From: Bacteroidales bacterium
GTDB lineage: Bacteria > Bacteroidota > Bacteroidia > Bacteroidales > UBA932
DNA length: 64,000 nt
NCBI GenBank assembly: GCA_017634595.1
Contig: JAGBNC010000011.1
Location: 1-64,000 of the forward strand
Direction: 5' to 3'
The position numbers and the translations under genes are program-made. The notes below the pieces were generated by a model. The model had not been told where the DNA came from. It did not search any database and saw nothing but the letters and a program-made list of their open reading frames with translations. Positions 18,090-26,816 of this stretch are shown one piece after another. Each line of letters begins with the position of its first letter. Position 1 is the stretch's first letter.

Positions 18090-19247
18090 CTACCTGATCT
18101 TAAGTACCGCCAGTGTCGAGACGGCCAATATGATTCCAATAATCCAGAAGCGCGTTACGATACGCGGCTCGGGAATGCCCTTTTTCTGATAATGGTGATG
18201 GAGCGGCGCCATGAGGAACACCCTGCGGCCTTCACCATATTTGCGTTTTGTGTGTTTGAACCAGCCCCTCTGGATGATGACGGACAAGCTCTCCATGAGG
18301 AAGATGCCGCACAGCAAGGGGAGTATGAGTTCTTTTCTGATAAGCACGGCGCTCACGCCGATTATGCCTCCTATGGTAAGGCTGCCGGAGTCGCCCATGA
18401 ATACTTGCGCCGGATATGTATTATACCAAAGGAAGCCTATTAGCGCACCTACGAAGGCCGCCATGAAGATGGCTACTTCGCCGGAGCCTGGGATGTACAT
18501 GATGTTGAGGTACTTGGCGTCAATCACGTCGCCGCTCAGCCAGGCCATGACGCCTATGGTGACGCCCACGATGGCAGAAGTGCCGGAAGCGAGTCCGTCC
18601 ATGCCGTCGGTGAGGTTGGTGCCGTTGGAGCAGGCCAGCGTGACCAGGATAATCATGATCATGTAGATGCCCCACGATGCATAGACTCCAAGCTGCCCTT
18701 TGAATGGGGAGAGCCAGGAATAATCAAATTCATGAGCCTTAACGAAGGGTATGGTGGTGATGAGCCTGTCCGTAGGAATGTCGGGGCTGATGCACACAGT
18801 GAGCGCCACCACCAGGCCGAGACCGAACTGGAGTATGAGCTTGCCCTTCTCGCTGAGGCCTTCCTTGTTGTGTTTGAATACTTTAATGTAATCGTCCGTG
18901 AAGCCTATTCCTCCGCACCATAAGGTGGTGACGAGCAGGAGGATGGTGTATATGCTGTCCAGACGGCATACCAGCAGCACTGAGCCCAGAAGGGATATGA
19001 TGATGATTACGCCACCCATGGTGGGGGTGCCTTTCTTCTGCATCTGGCCCTCAAGGCCGAGGTCGCGTATGGTCTCGCCGATCTGATGCTTCTGCAGCCA
19101 GCGTATGATCTTTCCGCCGGCAAAGAACGCTATAAGCATGCTTATGACGACAGCCAGCATTGCCCTGAATGAAAGGTAATGCATCAGTCCCATTCCGGGA
19201 AAGTCAATTCCAAGGCTTTGAAGCCAGTCTACAAGGTGGTAGAGCAT
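18090..19247 (-). CDS. mraY: Phospho-N-acetylmuramoyl-pentapeptide transferase MraY
   Basis: A 385-residue polytopic enzyme that makes lipid I from UDP-MurNAc-pentapeptide and undecaprenyl phosphate. It has about ten transmembrane segments, the KKGTPTMGG motif in the first third, the aspartate pair in GFTDDYIKV, and NGTNLTDGMDGLASG; PLHHHYQKKG lies near the C-terminus. All are MraY signatures. The start lies 19 nt inside the murE 3' end. No murF is found between murE and mraY. Confidence 0.97.
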   Translation of the reverse strand: MLYHLVDWLQSLGIDFPGMGLMHYLSFRAMLAVVISMLIAFFAGGKIIRWLQKHQIGETIRDLGLEGQMQKKGTPTMGGVIIIISLLGSVLLVCRLDSIYTILLLVTTLWCGGIGFTDDYIKVFKHNKEGLSEKGKLILQFGLGLVVALTVCISPDIPTDRLITTIPFVKAHEFDYSWLSPFKGQLGVYASWGIYMIMIILVTLACSNGTNLTDGMDGLASGTSAIVGVTIGVMAWLSGDVIDAKYLNIMYIPGSGEVAIFMAAFVGALIGFLWYNTYPAQVFMGDSGSLTIGGIIGVSAVLIRKELILPLLCGIFLMESLSVIIQRGWFKHTKRKYGEGRRVFLMAPLHHHYQKKGIPEPRIVTRFWIIGIILAVSTLAVLKIR

Positions 19248-20698
19248 TGCGCAAAAATCTCGTTTACAATTTCTTTTTCGTCAAAATGCCGCTTCTCGGT
19301 GCCAATAATCTGATAAGTCTCGTGGCCCTTGCCGGCCAGAAGCACAGTGCTTCCTTCGGGCGACAGCATGAGCGCAGCCCGTATAGCTTCCTTGCGGTCG
19401 GCTATAAATATGGCCTTGGCCAATCCGGCGGGGGTGAAACCGCGGCGTATATCTTCCAGTATATCTTCGGTCTTCTCCGTACGGGAGTTGTCGGAGGTTA
19501 CGAATATCTTGTCAGACCACTTTTCTGCCACTGCAGCCATCTCGGGGCGTTTGGTGCGGTCGCGGTCGCCGCCGCATCCGAAGAGGCAGACCAAGGTCTT
19601 GGACGGGGCTACGTTGCGCAGTGTCCTGAGCACGTTCTCCATGGCGTCAGGAGTGTGGGCGTAGTCTATTACTGCGCACAGCCCGCGTGGCCCGTGGATG
19701 GTCTCAAGGCGTCCGGGTGCCGATTCCAGCTTGGAGAGTGCCAGCAGCACTTCTTCCTTGTCGGCGCCGAGGGCCATTGCTGCGGAGTAAATAGCCAGCA
19801 GGTTGTATGCATTGTGCTCTCCGATGAGCCTGGTCCACATTTCGGTGCCGTCTATCTTGAGCAGCATGCCTTCGAAACTCTGTTCGAGAATGCGGCAGCT
19901 GTGGTCTGCGGCGGTGCGGCAGGAATAGCTGACTTTGCGTGCGGCCGTGTTCTGAAGCATCACTTCTCCGTGTTTGTCGTCGATGTTGGTGATGGCCACG
20001 GCATCAGGGCCGAGGCGGTCGAAGAACAGCTTCTTGCAGCGCAGGTATTCGGCAAAAGTGCCGTGGTAGTCGAGGTGGTCGTGGGTAAGGTTGGAAAAAA
20101 TTCCCACCTTGAACTCAAGTCCGCTCACCCTTTCCTGCTCCACGCCTATCGAGCTTACTTCCATAAAGCAGTACTCGCAGCCGGCCTCTATCATGCGGGT
20201 CAGGAGCGAATTGATGGTCAGTGGATCGGAAGTCGTGTTGGCTGTCTCCAGCTTCTCGCTGCCCACATAATTTGCTATTGTAGAGAGCAGTCCGCACTCG
20301 TAACCCATGCTGCGGAACAAGCGGTAAAGCAGGGTGACTGTGGTCGTCTTGCCGTTGGTCCCGGTTATGCCGACCAGCTTGATCTTGCCGCTGGGGTGCT
20401 CGTAGAAGCTGTCGGCGGCCATGGCCACAGCCCTGCGGCTCGATGATGTGAGCAAGTAGGTGACTCCTTCCGGTCTCTCGGGGATATCCTGGCTCTGCTC
20501 GAACAGTACTGCCGAGGCTCCATTCTCCAGTGCTTTGCCTATGTACGCACGTCCGTCCGCCCCGCAGCCGTTGACGGCTACGAAGAGGCTGCCGGGCACC
20601 ACTTTGCGTGAATCGTTGGTCACGAAAGTGATGTCGATGGCGGAGGAACCCTGGATGTCCAGGATGTCGCAGTTCTTTATGATGTCACCTAATTTCAT
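19229..20698 (-). CDS. murE: UDP-MurNAc-tripeptide ligase MurE
   Basis: A 489-residue Mur ligase. I place the start at the ATG at 20698 (MKLGDIIKNC), which overlaps the ftsI stop as ATGA; a longer upstream extension in this frame is antisense-free but lies inside ftsI and is not conserved-looking. The ATP loop GTNGKTT is at 113-119. The amino-acid selectivity motif reads DNSR rather than the usual DNPR of meso-diaminopimelate enzymes; the Arg that binds diaminopimelate is retained, so mDAP is still the likely third residue. Confidence 0.95.
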   Translation of the reverse strand: MKLGDIIKNCDILDIQGSSAIDITFVTNDSRKVVPGSLFVAVNGCGADGRAYIGKALENGASAVLFEQSQDIPERPEGVTYLLTSSSRRAVAMAADSFYEHPSGKIKLVGITGTNGKTTTVTLLYRLFRSMGYECGLLSTIANYVGSEKLETANTTSDPLTINSLLTRMIEAGCEYCFMEVSSIGVEQERVSGLEFKVGIFSNLTHDHLDYHGTFAEYLRCKKLFFDRLGPDAVAITNIDDKHGEVMLQNTAARKVSYSCRTAADHSCRILEQSFEGMLLKIDGTEMWTRLIGEHNAYNLLAIYSAAMALGADKEEVLLALSKLESAPGRLETIHGPRGLCAVIDYAHTPDAMENVLRTLRNVAPSKTLVCLFGCGGDRDRTKRPEMAAVAEKWSDKIFVTSDNSRTEKTEDILEDIRRGFTPAGLAKAIFIADRKEAIRAALMLSPEGSTVLLAGKGHETYQIIGTEKRHFDEKEIVNEIFAQCSTTL

Positions 20699-22575
20699 TT
20701 GCTTGCGCTTAATTCGGGTTGGAAACAAGGGTCGATGCAATAAATGCCGTTGACCAGATTCTTTATGGCTCTTGCAGGTATTCCGCCTCCCTGGAACTGT
20801 TTGGACGTAGGTTTGCTGAATACTGTGCAAATAACGCTGTAGCGGGGTTCTTCGGCGGGGAAGAAGCCCACGAATGTGCCTTGATACTTGCGGCGTCCCA
20901 TTTCGTCGCGGTAGGATCCGCCGCTGTATGTTCCGAACGAGGTTCCGGTCTTGCCGGCTACCGTGCACCTGGCGTCTTTCAGACGGCGTGCCGTACCTTC
21001 TTCCGTGACGGCCTTGAGAGCTCTGGTGATGGTGTCGGCGACAGCTTTGCTGCATATAGTCGACATAAGGGCAGGGCCCCTCTTGTTCTTTACCTCTCCG
21101 TTCAGTTCAATATCTTCTACCAGGTAGGGCTTCATCATCTTGCCCTTATTGGCAATGGCATTGTAGAAGCTCAGCACGTGCAGGGGAGTCACCCGGGTGC
21201 CATAACCGTAGCCCATGACAGCCAGGTCGCTGAGGCTCCAGTAGCGGTTCTTGTCCTTGGGCGAAGGCACCGTGGGTGTGGCAAGTCCGTCCAGGTCGAA
21301 TGCGAAGGCCTCTCCAAGGTGGTAACTGTGGATATTCTCAATGAAGCGCATGGGCTTCTTGCTGTAGTTGGAGACCGCCAGGGAGCCGAATACATAGTTC
21401 GACGATATCTTGAAACCGTCTATTATAGATATGCTGTTGGTGTGGTGGACTCTCTCATGGTCGAGCATATGTACGTCCTGAGGTACACCGCGTACGCCCT
21501 TGATGACGCCGTGGTTGGTAGGGATGGTCTCATCGAGGCTCTTCACATAACCATCGGAGAGCACCTGCATCAGGGTCACTGTCTTGAATACCGAACCCGG
21601 TTCGATGGCGCGCCCGATGGCCAGGTTGCTTACTTCTTCGAAGTCGGTGGATTTGCCGTCACGGTACAGATTGACCATTGCGCGTATAGCGCCGGTGCCT
21701 GTCTCCATCAGCACAAGGCAAGCGCCTTCGAGATCGTCTTCGGCGCAGATTTCATTGTAGAGTGAGCGCCAGGCAATGTCCTGATAGTCAATGTTGAGGG
21801 TCGTACGGATGTCCTTGCCGTCTTCCGGTCTGGTCTTGGTGCTGTCGTTATCGACCACACGTCCTGCGTCGGTCACCTTCAGCCATTCCTTGCCCTCGCG
21901 TCCGTGGAGCACGAAGTCGAATTTGCCTTCAAGTCCTACGTGGGTGTTGCCTACGTCCGAACGGTTGTTCCTGACGAAGCCTATGGTGCGCCTTGCCAGT
22001 TTGCCGTAGGGATAGATTCTGACGTTCTGCTGTTCGGCAATGAAGCCGCCGCGGTAGCGTCCTTCCTTGAACAGGGGGAACGAGGCGACGCGGTTATATA
22101 CGTTGCGGTCCACCGGTTTGCCAATCCTCAAATACTTCTTGCCGTTGGCCCTGCCGTTGCGTATGAGTTTGAGGTACTCCTCTGCGCTCTTCTCGGGGAA
22201 TACTTTCGCAAGTTCGACGCTCAGTTCGCCCGCTTTCTTCATCCATGCCGCTTCTTTGGCCGCTCCGTCCTTGTCTTTGGCGAACTCCTCGCGGCGCACG
22301 GTGCAGTCCATCGCGATCTGGTAAGTGGGGCAGGACATGGCCAGCAGGCGTCCCTGGCAATCAATTATATTGCCGCGCACAGGCTCGATGTACCTGGGTC
22401 TGCTGCTGGGGGTAAGGGCTGTCTCTATCTTGGGATCGGGCTTGAAGAATATTTGTATGCCTACTATCTTGACGAACAGGAGCACTGAAGCCAAGAGCAG
22501 CAGAACGTATATCACATAGAGAATCACCCCTATGCGGTCGCGTTTTTTCTTGATTTCTACTGTACTTGCTTCCAT
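20695..22575 (-). CDS. ftsI: Septal peptidoglycan transpeptidase FtsI (PBP3-type)
   Basis: A 626-residue class B penicillin-binding protein. One transmembrane helix lies at residues 17-38, followed by the PBP dimer domain and the transpeptidase domain. Active-site motifs are SVFK at 328-331, SSN at 391-393 and KTG at 542-544. It crosslinks septal peptidoglycan in complex with FtsW. No PASTA domain is apparent: the protein ends soon after the transpeptidase fold. Its start is 3 nt after ftsL. Confidence 0.96.
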   Translation of the reverse strand: MEASTVEIKKKRDRIGVILYVIYVLLLLASVLLFVKIVGIQIFFKPDPKIETALTPSSRPRYIEPVRGNIIDCQGRLLAMSCPTYQIAMDCTVRREEFAKDKDGAAKEAAWMKKAGELSVELAKVFPEKSAEEYLKLIRNGRANGKKYLRIGKPVDRNVYNRVASFPLFKEGRYRGGFIAEQQNVRIYPYGKLARRTIGFVRNNRSDVGNTHVGLEGKFDFVLHGREGKEWLKVTDAGRVVDNDSTKTRPEDGKDIRTTLNIDYQDIAWRSLYNEICAEDDLEGACLVLMETGTGAIRAMVNLYRDGKSTDFEEVSNLAIGRAIEPGSVFKTVTLMQVLSDGYVKSLDETIPTNHGVIKGVRGVPQDVHMLDHERVHHTNSISIIDGFKISSNYVFGSLAVSNYSKKPMRFIENIHSYHLGEAFAFDLDGLATPTVPSPKDKNRYWSLSDLAVMGYGYGTRVTPLHVLSFYNAIANKGKMMKPYLVEDIELNGEVKNKRGPALMSTICSKAVADTITRALKAVTEEGTARRLKDARCTVAGKTGTSFGTYSGGSYRDEMGRRKYQGTFVGFFPAEEPRYSVICTVFSKPTSKQFQGGGIPARAIKNLVNGIYCIDPCFQPELSASK

Positions 22576-22578
22576 TTC

Positions 22579-22929
22579 CTATTTCACTAGTTTTGTGGCG
22601 GGCTCCTTGGGCTCGGTGACCTTTGAGCCCATCTGCTCCAGCATCTCGTTTACGGTCGAACGGCGGCTGAGCTTTACTACGTCGAAAGTCTTCTGGGTAT
22701 GTACTATTTCCAGCTCCCTCAGGATGGCTTTGTTGCGCTCAACCTTCGTCATGGTGCCTTCTATCATCAGCGAAATCCATATTACCATCGCTATGAGGAA
22801 GAAGGTATATACGATATGGATGAAGTAGCGCCCTACGTTGAGGCGGAGCAGAAACTCGCCTTTCAGTATTGCGCGGAAGCTGTTTTTTAAGCCTTTGCCC
22901 AAGTCCTGTATTTTCCAGGTCTTATCCAT
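22579..22929 (-). CDS. ftsL: FtsL-like small divisome protein
   Basis: A 116-residue bitopic protein with one hydrophobic helix (about residues 35-57) and a following region rich in charged residues (MTKVERNKAILRELEIVHTQ) that can form a coiled coil, as in FtsL, which pairs with FtsB/DivIC. Direct sequence similarity in this family is weak; the call depends on size, topology and position between rsmH and ftsI. It starts 1 nt after rsmH ends. Confidence 0.85.
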   Translation of the reverse strand: MDKTWKIQDLGKGLKNSFRAILKGEFLLRLNVGRYFIHIVYTFFLIAMVIWISLMIEGTMTKVERNKAILRELEIVHTQKTFDVVKLSRRSTVNEMLEQMGSKVTEPKEPATKLVK

Positions 22930-22930
22930 A

Positions 22931-23833
22931 TCAGTTCTTTACCGCTATTCTTAATTTTGCGCTGCGTGCGCGTGTATTGCCTTCTATTTCAGATTCTTCC
23001 GGCACTATGGGCTTGCGCTCCAGGCTCCTGAGCGGGGCTGTGGAGTTGCCGTACAAGTCTTTCTGTTCCACGCCGTCGGTGCGGCCGCTGCGGATGAAGT
23101 TCTTGACCATCCTGTCTTCCAGGGAGTGGTAGGTGATGACGGCAAGGCGGCCGCCGCTCTTGAGGGCCTTGGCTGCACCTTCGAGGAATTTCTCCAGGGA
23201 CCGCATCTCGTCGTTGACTTCAATCCTGAGGGCCTGATAGACCTTGGCGAGATATTTATGCTCAGCGAAAGAAGGCAGGGCTCCCGCGATGGCATTGTCG
23301 AGGTCGCCGGTGGAGAGGATCTGCGCCTGTGAGCGTGCCGAGACGATGAGCTGAGCCAACTTACGGGCGCCTTCCACCTCACCGTAGATTTTGAAGATCC
23401 TTTCCAATTCTTCTTGCGTATAAGAATTAACAATGTCAGCAGCGGTTTTAGCGCCCTGCACATTCATTCGCATGTCGAGGGGACCGTCGAAACGGAACGA
23501 GAATCCGCGTTCTGCCGTGTCGAACTGATGTGAGCTTACGCCGAGGTCGGCGAGAACACCGTCCAGTCCTTCGGGCTCCTCGATAAGAGCATAATTATAT
23601 ATGAATCTGAAATTGTTGTGTATAAGTTTGAACCTCCTGTCCTTGGGGGCGTTTGCCAGTGCATCCGCATCGCGGTCGAATGCAATCAGGCGGCCCTTGG
23701 GGGAGAGGCGGGAGAGTATAGCGCGGCTGTGGCCGCCTCCGCCGAATGTGGCGTCGGCATAAGTGCCGTCCGGGTTCGTGACCAGGGCGTCGATGCTTTG
23801 CTTTAGTAGTACGGGATTGTGGTATTCGCTCAT
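22931..23833 (-). CDS. rsmH: 16S rRNA (cytosine-1402-N4)-methyltransferase
   Basis: A 300-residue SAM-dependent methyltransferase (MraW) that modifies C1402 of 16S rRNA. The SAM loop DATFGGGGHSRAIL is at 27-40, and VLADLGVSSHQFDTAERGFSFR and VITYHSLEDRMVKNF are family signatures. It lies 12 nt downstream of mraZ, the standard head of the dcw cluster. Confidence 0.97.
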   Translation of the reverse strand: MSEYHNPVLLKQSIDALVTNPDGTYADATFGGGGHSRAILSRLSPKGRLIAFDRDADALANAPKDRRFKLIHNNFRFIYNYALIEEPEGLDGVLADLGVSSHQFDTAERGFSFRFDGPLDMRMNVQGAKTAADIVNSYTQEELERIFKIYGEVEGARKLAQLIVSARSQAQILSTGDLDNAIAGALPSFAEHKYLAKVYQALRIEVNDEMRSLEKFLEGAAKALKSGGRLAVITYHSLEDRMVKNFIRSGRTDGVEQKDLYGNSTAPLRSLERKPIVPEESEIEGNTRARSAKLRIAVKN

Positions 23834-23845
23834 TGCCTCCTGCTC

Positions 23846-24295
23846 CTATTTGCGGGAGAGGCTTCTGGCGATTGAGATGAAACTGTCGTTAGTGATGCGG
23901 GACGCGTCGAATGCGTCTTTCGCCCAAACTTCCAATTTGAAACCAACGCCGAAGAATACCACTTCCTTGGTAATACCTATTGCGTCAAGAAGTTCACGCG
24001 AAATGGAGATACGCCCCAGTTTGGAATCCGGCTCCACAATATCCACGTCACGCATGAATTCCCTCCAGAATGTCACGTGATCGGGGTTGAAGAAGTCCAG
24101 ATCTTCCTTGATCTTCTCCGTCTGCCTGGTCCACTCTTCAAAAGTGTACATCTCCAGGCAACGGTCGTAGATGCTTTTTTTGATTACAAACCTCATATCG
24201 CCACCCGCCGGCATATCCTTGCGGATGGCGGCAGGGAGCACCAGGCGCCCCTTGTCGTCAACCTTGACTGGATATTTACCGTAAAAAGTGACCAT
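23846..24295 (-). CDS. mraZ: Transcriptional regulator MraZ
   Basis: A 149-residue protein with two SpoVT-AbrB-like domains: MVTFYGKYPVKVDDKGRLVLP at the start and KLGRISISRELLDAIGI in the second half. MraZ binds repeats upstream of the dcw cluster and regulates it in other bacteria. I choose the ATG at 24295 because the predicted -7 element lies at 24317-24324; a longer in-frame extension to 24340 would begin upstream of the promoter. It is the first gene of a leftward run of 14 genes. Confidence 0.94.
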   Translation of the reverse strand: MVTFYGKYPVKVDDKGRLVLPAAIRKDMPAGGDMRFVIKKSIYDRCLEMYTFEEWTRQTEKIKEDLDFFNPDHVTFWREFMRDVDIVEPDSKLGRISISRELLDAIGITKEVVFFGVGFKLEVWAKDAFDASRITNDSFISIARSLSRK

Positions 24296-24316
24296 AAAAA
24301 TTCTTATACGCAGGGA

Positions 24317-24324
24317 CAAAGATA
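24317..24324 (-). promoter_or_regulatory. -7 element of the mraZ/dcw promoter
   Basis: On the minus strand this reads TATCTTTG, a perfect TAnnTTTG element 21 nt before the mraZ start. No clear TTTG -33 box is seen at the ideal distance; the upstream DNA is very AT-rich, with repeated TTACATTTT-like runs between 24334 and 24368. Confidence 0.65.
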
Positions 24325-24480
24325 AGAAAATATTTTCCACTTTGTTACATTTTATTACATTTTTTTACACAAAGTTTTCAACATCTTCCACAGGGATGCG
24401 TAAACGATAATAAAATGCAGCAGCCGGACCCGAATCTTGATGAATCGGGCCCGAAAAAACGGGTGTGGTATGAAAGGGGA

Positions 24481-25884
24481 TTAGATTTCCTTGCGCCAGC
24501 GTGCCAGAGGGATTCCGAGCATGCTGCGGTACTTGGCTATGGTGCGCCTGGCCACATTGTACCCGCGTTTGGACATCTCTACGACCAGCTGTTCATCAGT
24601 AAGAGGCTTTTTCTTGTCCTCTGCATCCACGCATTCCTTCAGAACTTTCTTCAGTTCGCGGGTCGATACTTCTTCGCCTTCGCTGTTTTCCATGCCTTCG
24701 GAGAAGAAGTATTTGAGAGGGAAAATGCCGAAGTGTGTCTCGATGAACTTGCTGTTGACCACGCGGCTGATAGTGGAGATGTCGAATCCTGTGATCTCAG
24801 CTATATCTTTGAGCACCATCGGCTTGAGGTTGCTTTCGTCCCCGTCGATGAAGTAGTCGTGCTGGTAGTCGAGGATAGCCCGCATGGTCTTGCTGAGTGT
24901 GTTCTGCCTCTGCTTGAGGGCTTCTACGAACCACTTGGCCGAGTCGAGTTTCTGCTTGACAAATGCGGCCGCCTCTTTCTGGGCCTTCTCGGATGAACCT
25001 TTGGCATCCAGCAGAAGGTCTGCATATTTCTTGTTTACCCTGATCTCCGGCACATTGAAGCGCGGCATAGTGAAATCCAGCACACCGTCGTGCTCGTCGA
25101 GTATGAAGTCGGGAACTATCTGCTGAGACTGGTCTTCATACGAATCGTCAATCTGTCCGCCTGGCGCCGGGTTGAGCTTGACTATTTTTGCGAAGGCCGC
25201 TTTAAGTTGATCTTCGTTGATGTCAAGCTTGGAGCATATCTTCTGGAAGTGCTTGTTGGAGAAATCCTGAAAGCACTCGTCAACTATGCGTATGGCTGTC
25301 TTGACTTCCGGCGACGGCTTGAGATTGCGCAACTGGATAAGCAGGCATTCTTGAAGGTTCCGTGCGCCTACTCCCACAGGCTCGAAGTCTTGTATGACTC
25401 TGAGCATCTCTTCCACTTCTTCGGGGCTGGCTTCCAGGTTGGCTCGGAAGGCAAGGTCGTCCACCAGCGTATCTATGTCGCGGCGCAGGTAACCGTCGTC
25501 ATCAAGGCTGCCTATGATAAAAGACCCGATTTCTTGTTGACGAGGAGTCAGGTTGCGGAAACCGAGCTGGCGCTGCAGGCTCTGGGTGAATCCTTCCTTG
25601 ACGGAGAAAGTGTTGTATTCAGGCCTGGGATCTTTTCCCCAGTTGTTGACTTTCAAGCGGTAAGCAGGAATGTCTCCGTCCTCCTTGATGGCGTCGATCG
25701 ATACATCCTTTGTCTCGGAGGGATTGTTGGGATCGGGCTCGTCGTCAAGCACAGGGTTGCTCTCCAGCTCGGCACGAACCTTCTGCTCAAGTTCCTGAAT
25801 TGGCATCTGGATGAGCTTGATAGTCTGAATCTGGAGAGGAGAAAGCCTCTGCTGCTGTTTGAGTTCGAGTCCTGTCTTTAACAT
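24481..25884 (-). CDS. rpoN: RNA polymerase sigma-54 factor
   Basis: A 467-residue sigma-54. The glutamine-rich N-terminal activator region starts LKTGLELKQQQRLSPLQIQTIKLIQMP, the core-binding domain occupies the middle, and the C-terminus carries the RpoN box ARRTIAKYR, which reads the -24 element. It needs AAA+ enhancer-binding proteins for open-complex formation; none is encoded in this window. The start overlaps the SPOR-protein stop by 1 bp, so it is probably read from the promoter at 26793. Confidence 0.96.
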   Translation of the reverse strand: MLKTGLELKQQQRLSPLQIQTIKLIQMPIQELEQKVRAELESNPVLDDEPDPNNPSETKDVSIDAIKEDGDIPAYRLKVNNWGKDPRPEYNTFSVKEGFTQSLQRQLGFRNLTPRQQEIGSFIIGSLDDDGYLRRDIDTLVDDLAFRANLEASPEEVEEMLRVIQDFEPVGVGARNLQECLLIQLRNLKPSPEVKTAIRIVDECFQDFSNKHFQKICSKLDINEDQLKAAFAKIVKLNPAPGGQIDDSYEDQSQQIVPDFILDEHDGVLDFTMPRFNVPEIRVNKKYADLLLDAKGSSEKAQKEAAAFVKQKLDSAKWFVEALKQRQNTLSKTMRAILDYQHDYFIDGDESNLKPMVLKDIAEITGFDISTISRVVNSKFIETHFGIFPLKYFFSEGMENSEGEEVSTRELKKVLKECVDAEDKKKPLTDEQLVVEMSKRGYNVARRTIAKYRSMLGIPLARWRKEI

Positions 25885-26321
25885 CAGTTCCTAACAATGA
25901 AAGCAGTGGGGAATTCTTGCTGTATGCTTTTAAGGGCATTTGCCGCATCGGCCTTGGTGGCATAGTTGCCCACTGTCACTTTGAAGAAGGGCTCCGTGAA
26001 TGAGCGCGTCACGGAAACTCCCGGGTGCAGCGAACGGAAACGGGCGGCCGCGGCCTCAGATGCGGCGCGGGCGCTCTGTCCGCTGTCGAAGAAAATACGG
26101 ATGCGGAAGGTCTGTTCGCTTAGCCCGGACGCGGATTTGCGGGCATTGCGGTCCACGTGGGCTGCCATTGCGGAGCGGATTTCGGGACTCTGCTTTACCG
26201 TGAAGCTCTCCGACAAATTCTCGAAGACATCATATACGGCACTGCTGTCCCGAACTTCCTGGGCAGACAATCCGGCACCAAGAAGCAGCGGCAGAAGCAG
26301 GGTGAGGAAAAACTTTTTCAT
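25884..26321 (-). CDS. Secreted SPOR-domain protein
   Basis: A 145-residue exported protein with a signal peptide (MKKFFLTLLLPLLLGAGLSAQ). The C-terminal ~70 residues resemble a SPOR domain: FRIRIFFDSGQSARAASEAA, then GVSVTRSFTEPFFKVTVGNYATKADAANALKSI and a final FIVRN. SPOR domains bind denuded glycan strands at septa. It lies between a lipoprotein gene (4-bp overlap) and rpoN, so the three are probably co-transcribed. Confidence 0.82.
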   Translation of the reverse strand: MKKFFLTLLLPLLLGAGLSAQEVRDSSAVYDVFENLSESFTVKQSPEIRSAMAAHVDRNARKSASGLSEQTFRIRIFFDSGQSARAASEAAAARFRSLHPGVSVTRSFTEPFFKVTVGNYATKADAANALKSIQQEFPTAFIVRN

Positions 26322-26785
26322 ATTTGGCCTAACAAATCCTTTAACGGTAAATCTTTGTATTCAAAATTCTTGCCCAGCCCGCTTTTGAGGGCGCCGAAGC
26401 ACGATACGTCAACGGTCACAGGCTCAAGTCCGGGGCTTTGCAGCAAGGTCAGGAGCGAGAATGGATTGAATCCCTGGTCCATGGTGCCATGGACGATAAG
26501 AGTGTACACATTCTCGGAGCGTGGAGCTATTGTCACGTCGTCGGCGGTGAGATAGAGGCAGGGTGCGCCGTCCATCTTGACGGTAGCGTTCATCTTCTTG
26601 AGGGTGAACTGCACCGACGGGTTGTTGACTCCAAGGTCCAAGGTCGCGTCGAAGGCCGACAATCCCCTGGGGGAGATGGAAGTCACGTCGCATGAGGTGA
26701 TTGTAATATCTTTAAGCGACTTTGAGCAAGCACCGGCCAGTATGACGGCGAGGCTAATCGTTATGAGCTTTAATACTCTTTTCAT
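26318..26785 (-). CDS. LEA-type-2-like lipoprotein
   Basis: A 155-residue lipoprotein with lipobox ILAGAC (Cys20). The mature part has FDATLDLGVNNPSVQFTLKKMNATV, resembling the LEA_2/LEA14 beta-sandwich (the NPxxxxxxL pattern). The function of bacterial LEA2 lipoproteins is not established. It is the first gene of a small operon with the SPOR protein and rpoN; its ATG lies only 7 nt after the predicted -7 element. Confidence 0.72.
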   Translation of the reverse strand: MKRVLKLITISLAVILAGACSKSLKDITITSCDVTSISPRGLSAFDATLDLGVNNPSVQFTLKKMNATVKMDGAPCLYLTADDVTIAPRSENVYTLIVHGTMDQGFNPFSLLTLLQSPGLEPVTVDVSCFGALKSGLGKNFEYKDLPLKDLLGQI

Positions 26786-26792
26786 CGGAGTA

Positions 26793-26800
26793 CAAAGATA
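26793..26800 (-). promoter_or_regulatory. -7 element for the LEA2 lipoprotein-SPOR-rpoN operon
   Basis: The minus strand reads TATCTTTG, ending 7 nt before the lipoprotein ATG at 26785. This would give a leader of only a few nucleotides. No good -33 box is evident. Confidence 0.55.
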
Positions 26801-26816
26801 ATAAAACTTCTGACAT

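Noticed and set aside
19169..20446. 425-codon open frame on the plus strand
   Set aside because: It is antisense to murE, has no domain signal and reflects codon bias of the real gene.
20699..21055. Extended N-terminus of murE
   Set aside because: It would lie inside ftsI, is rich in His/Arg/Ser without a known domain, and the normal MurE start at 20698 overlaps the ftsI stop as ATGA.
20719..21765. 348-codon plus-strand frame
   Set aside because: Antisense to ftsI, which has intact active-site motifs.
24296..24340. Longer mraZ start
   Set aside because: Would overlap and precede the predicted -7 element at 24317-24324; MVTFYGKY is the usual start.
24420..24480. Terminator downstream of rpoN
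   Set aside because: A CCCGA/TCGGG stem exists but is short and the following minus-strand bases are only weakly T-rich; support is too thin for a feature.
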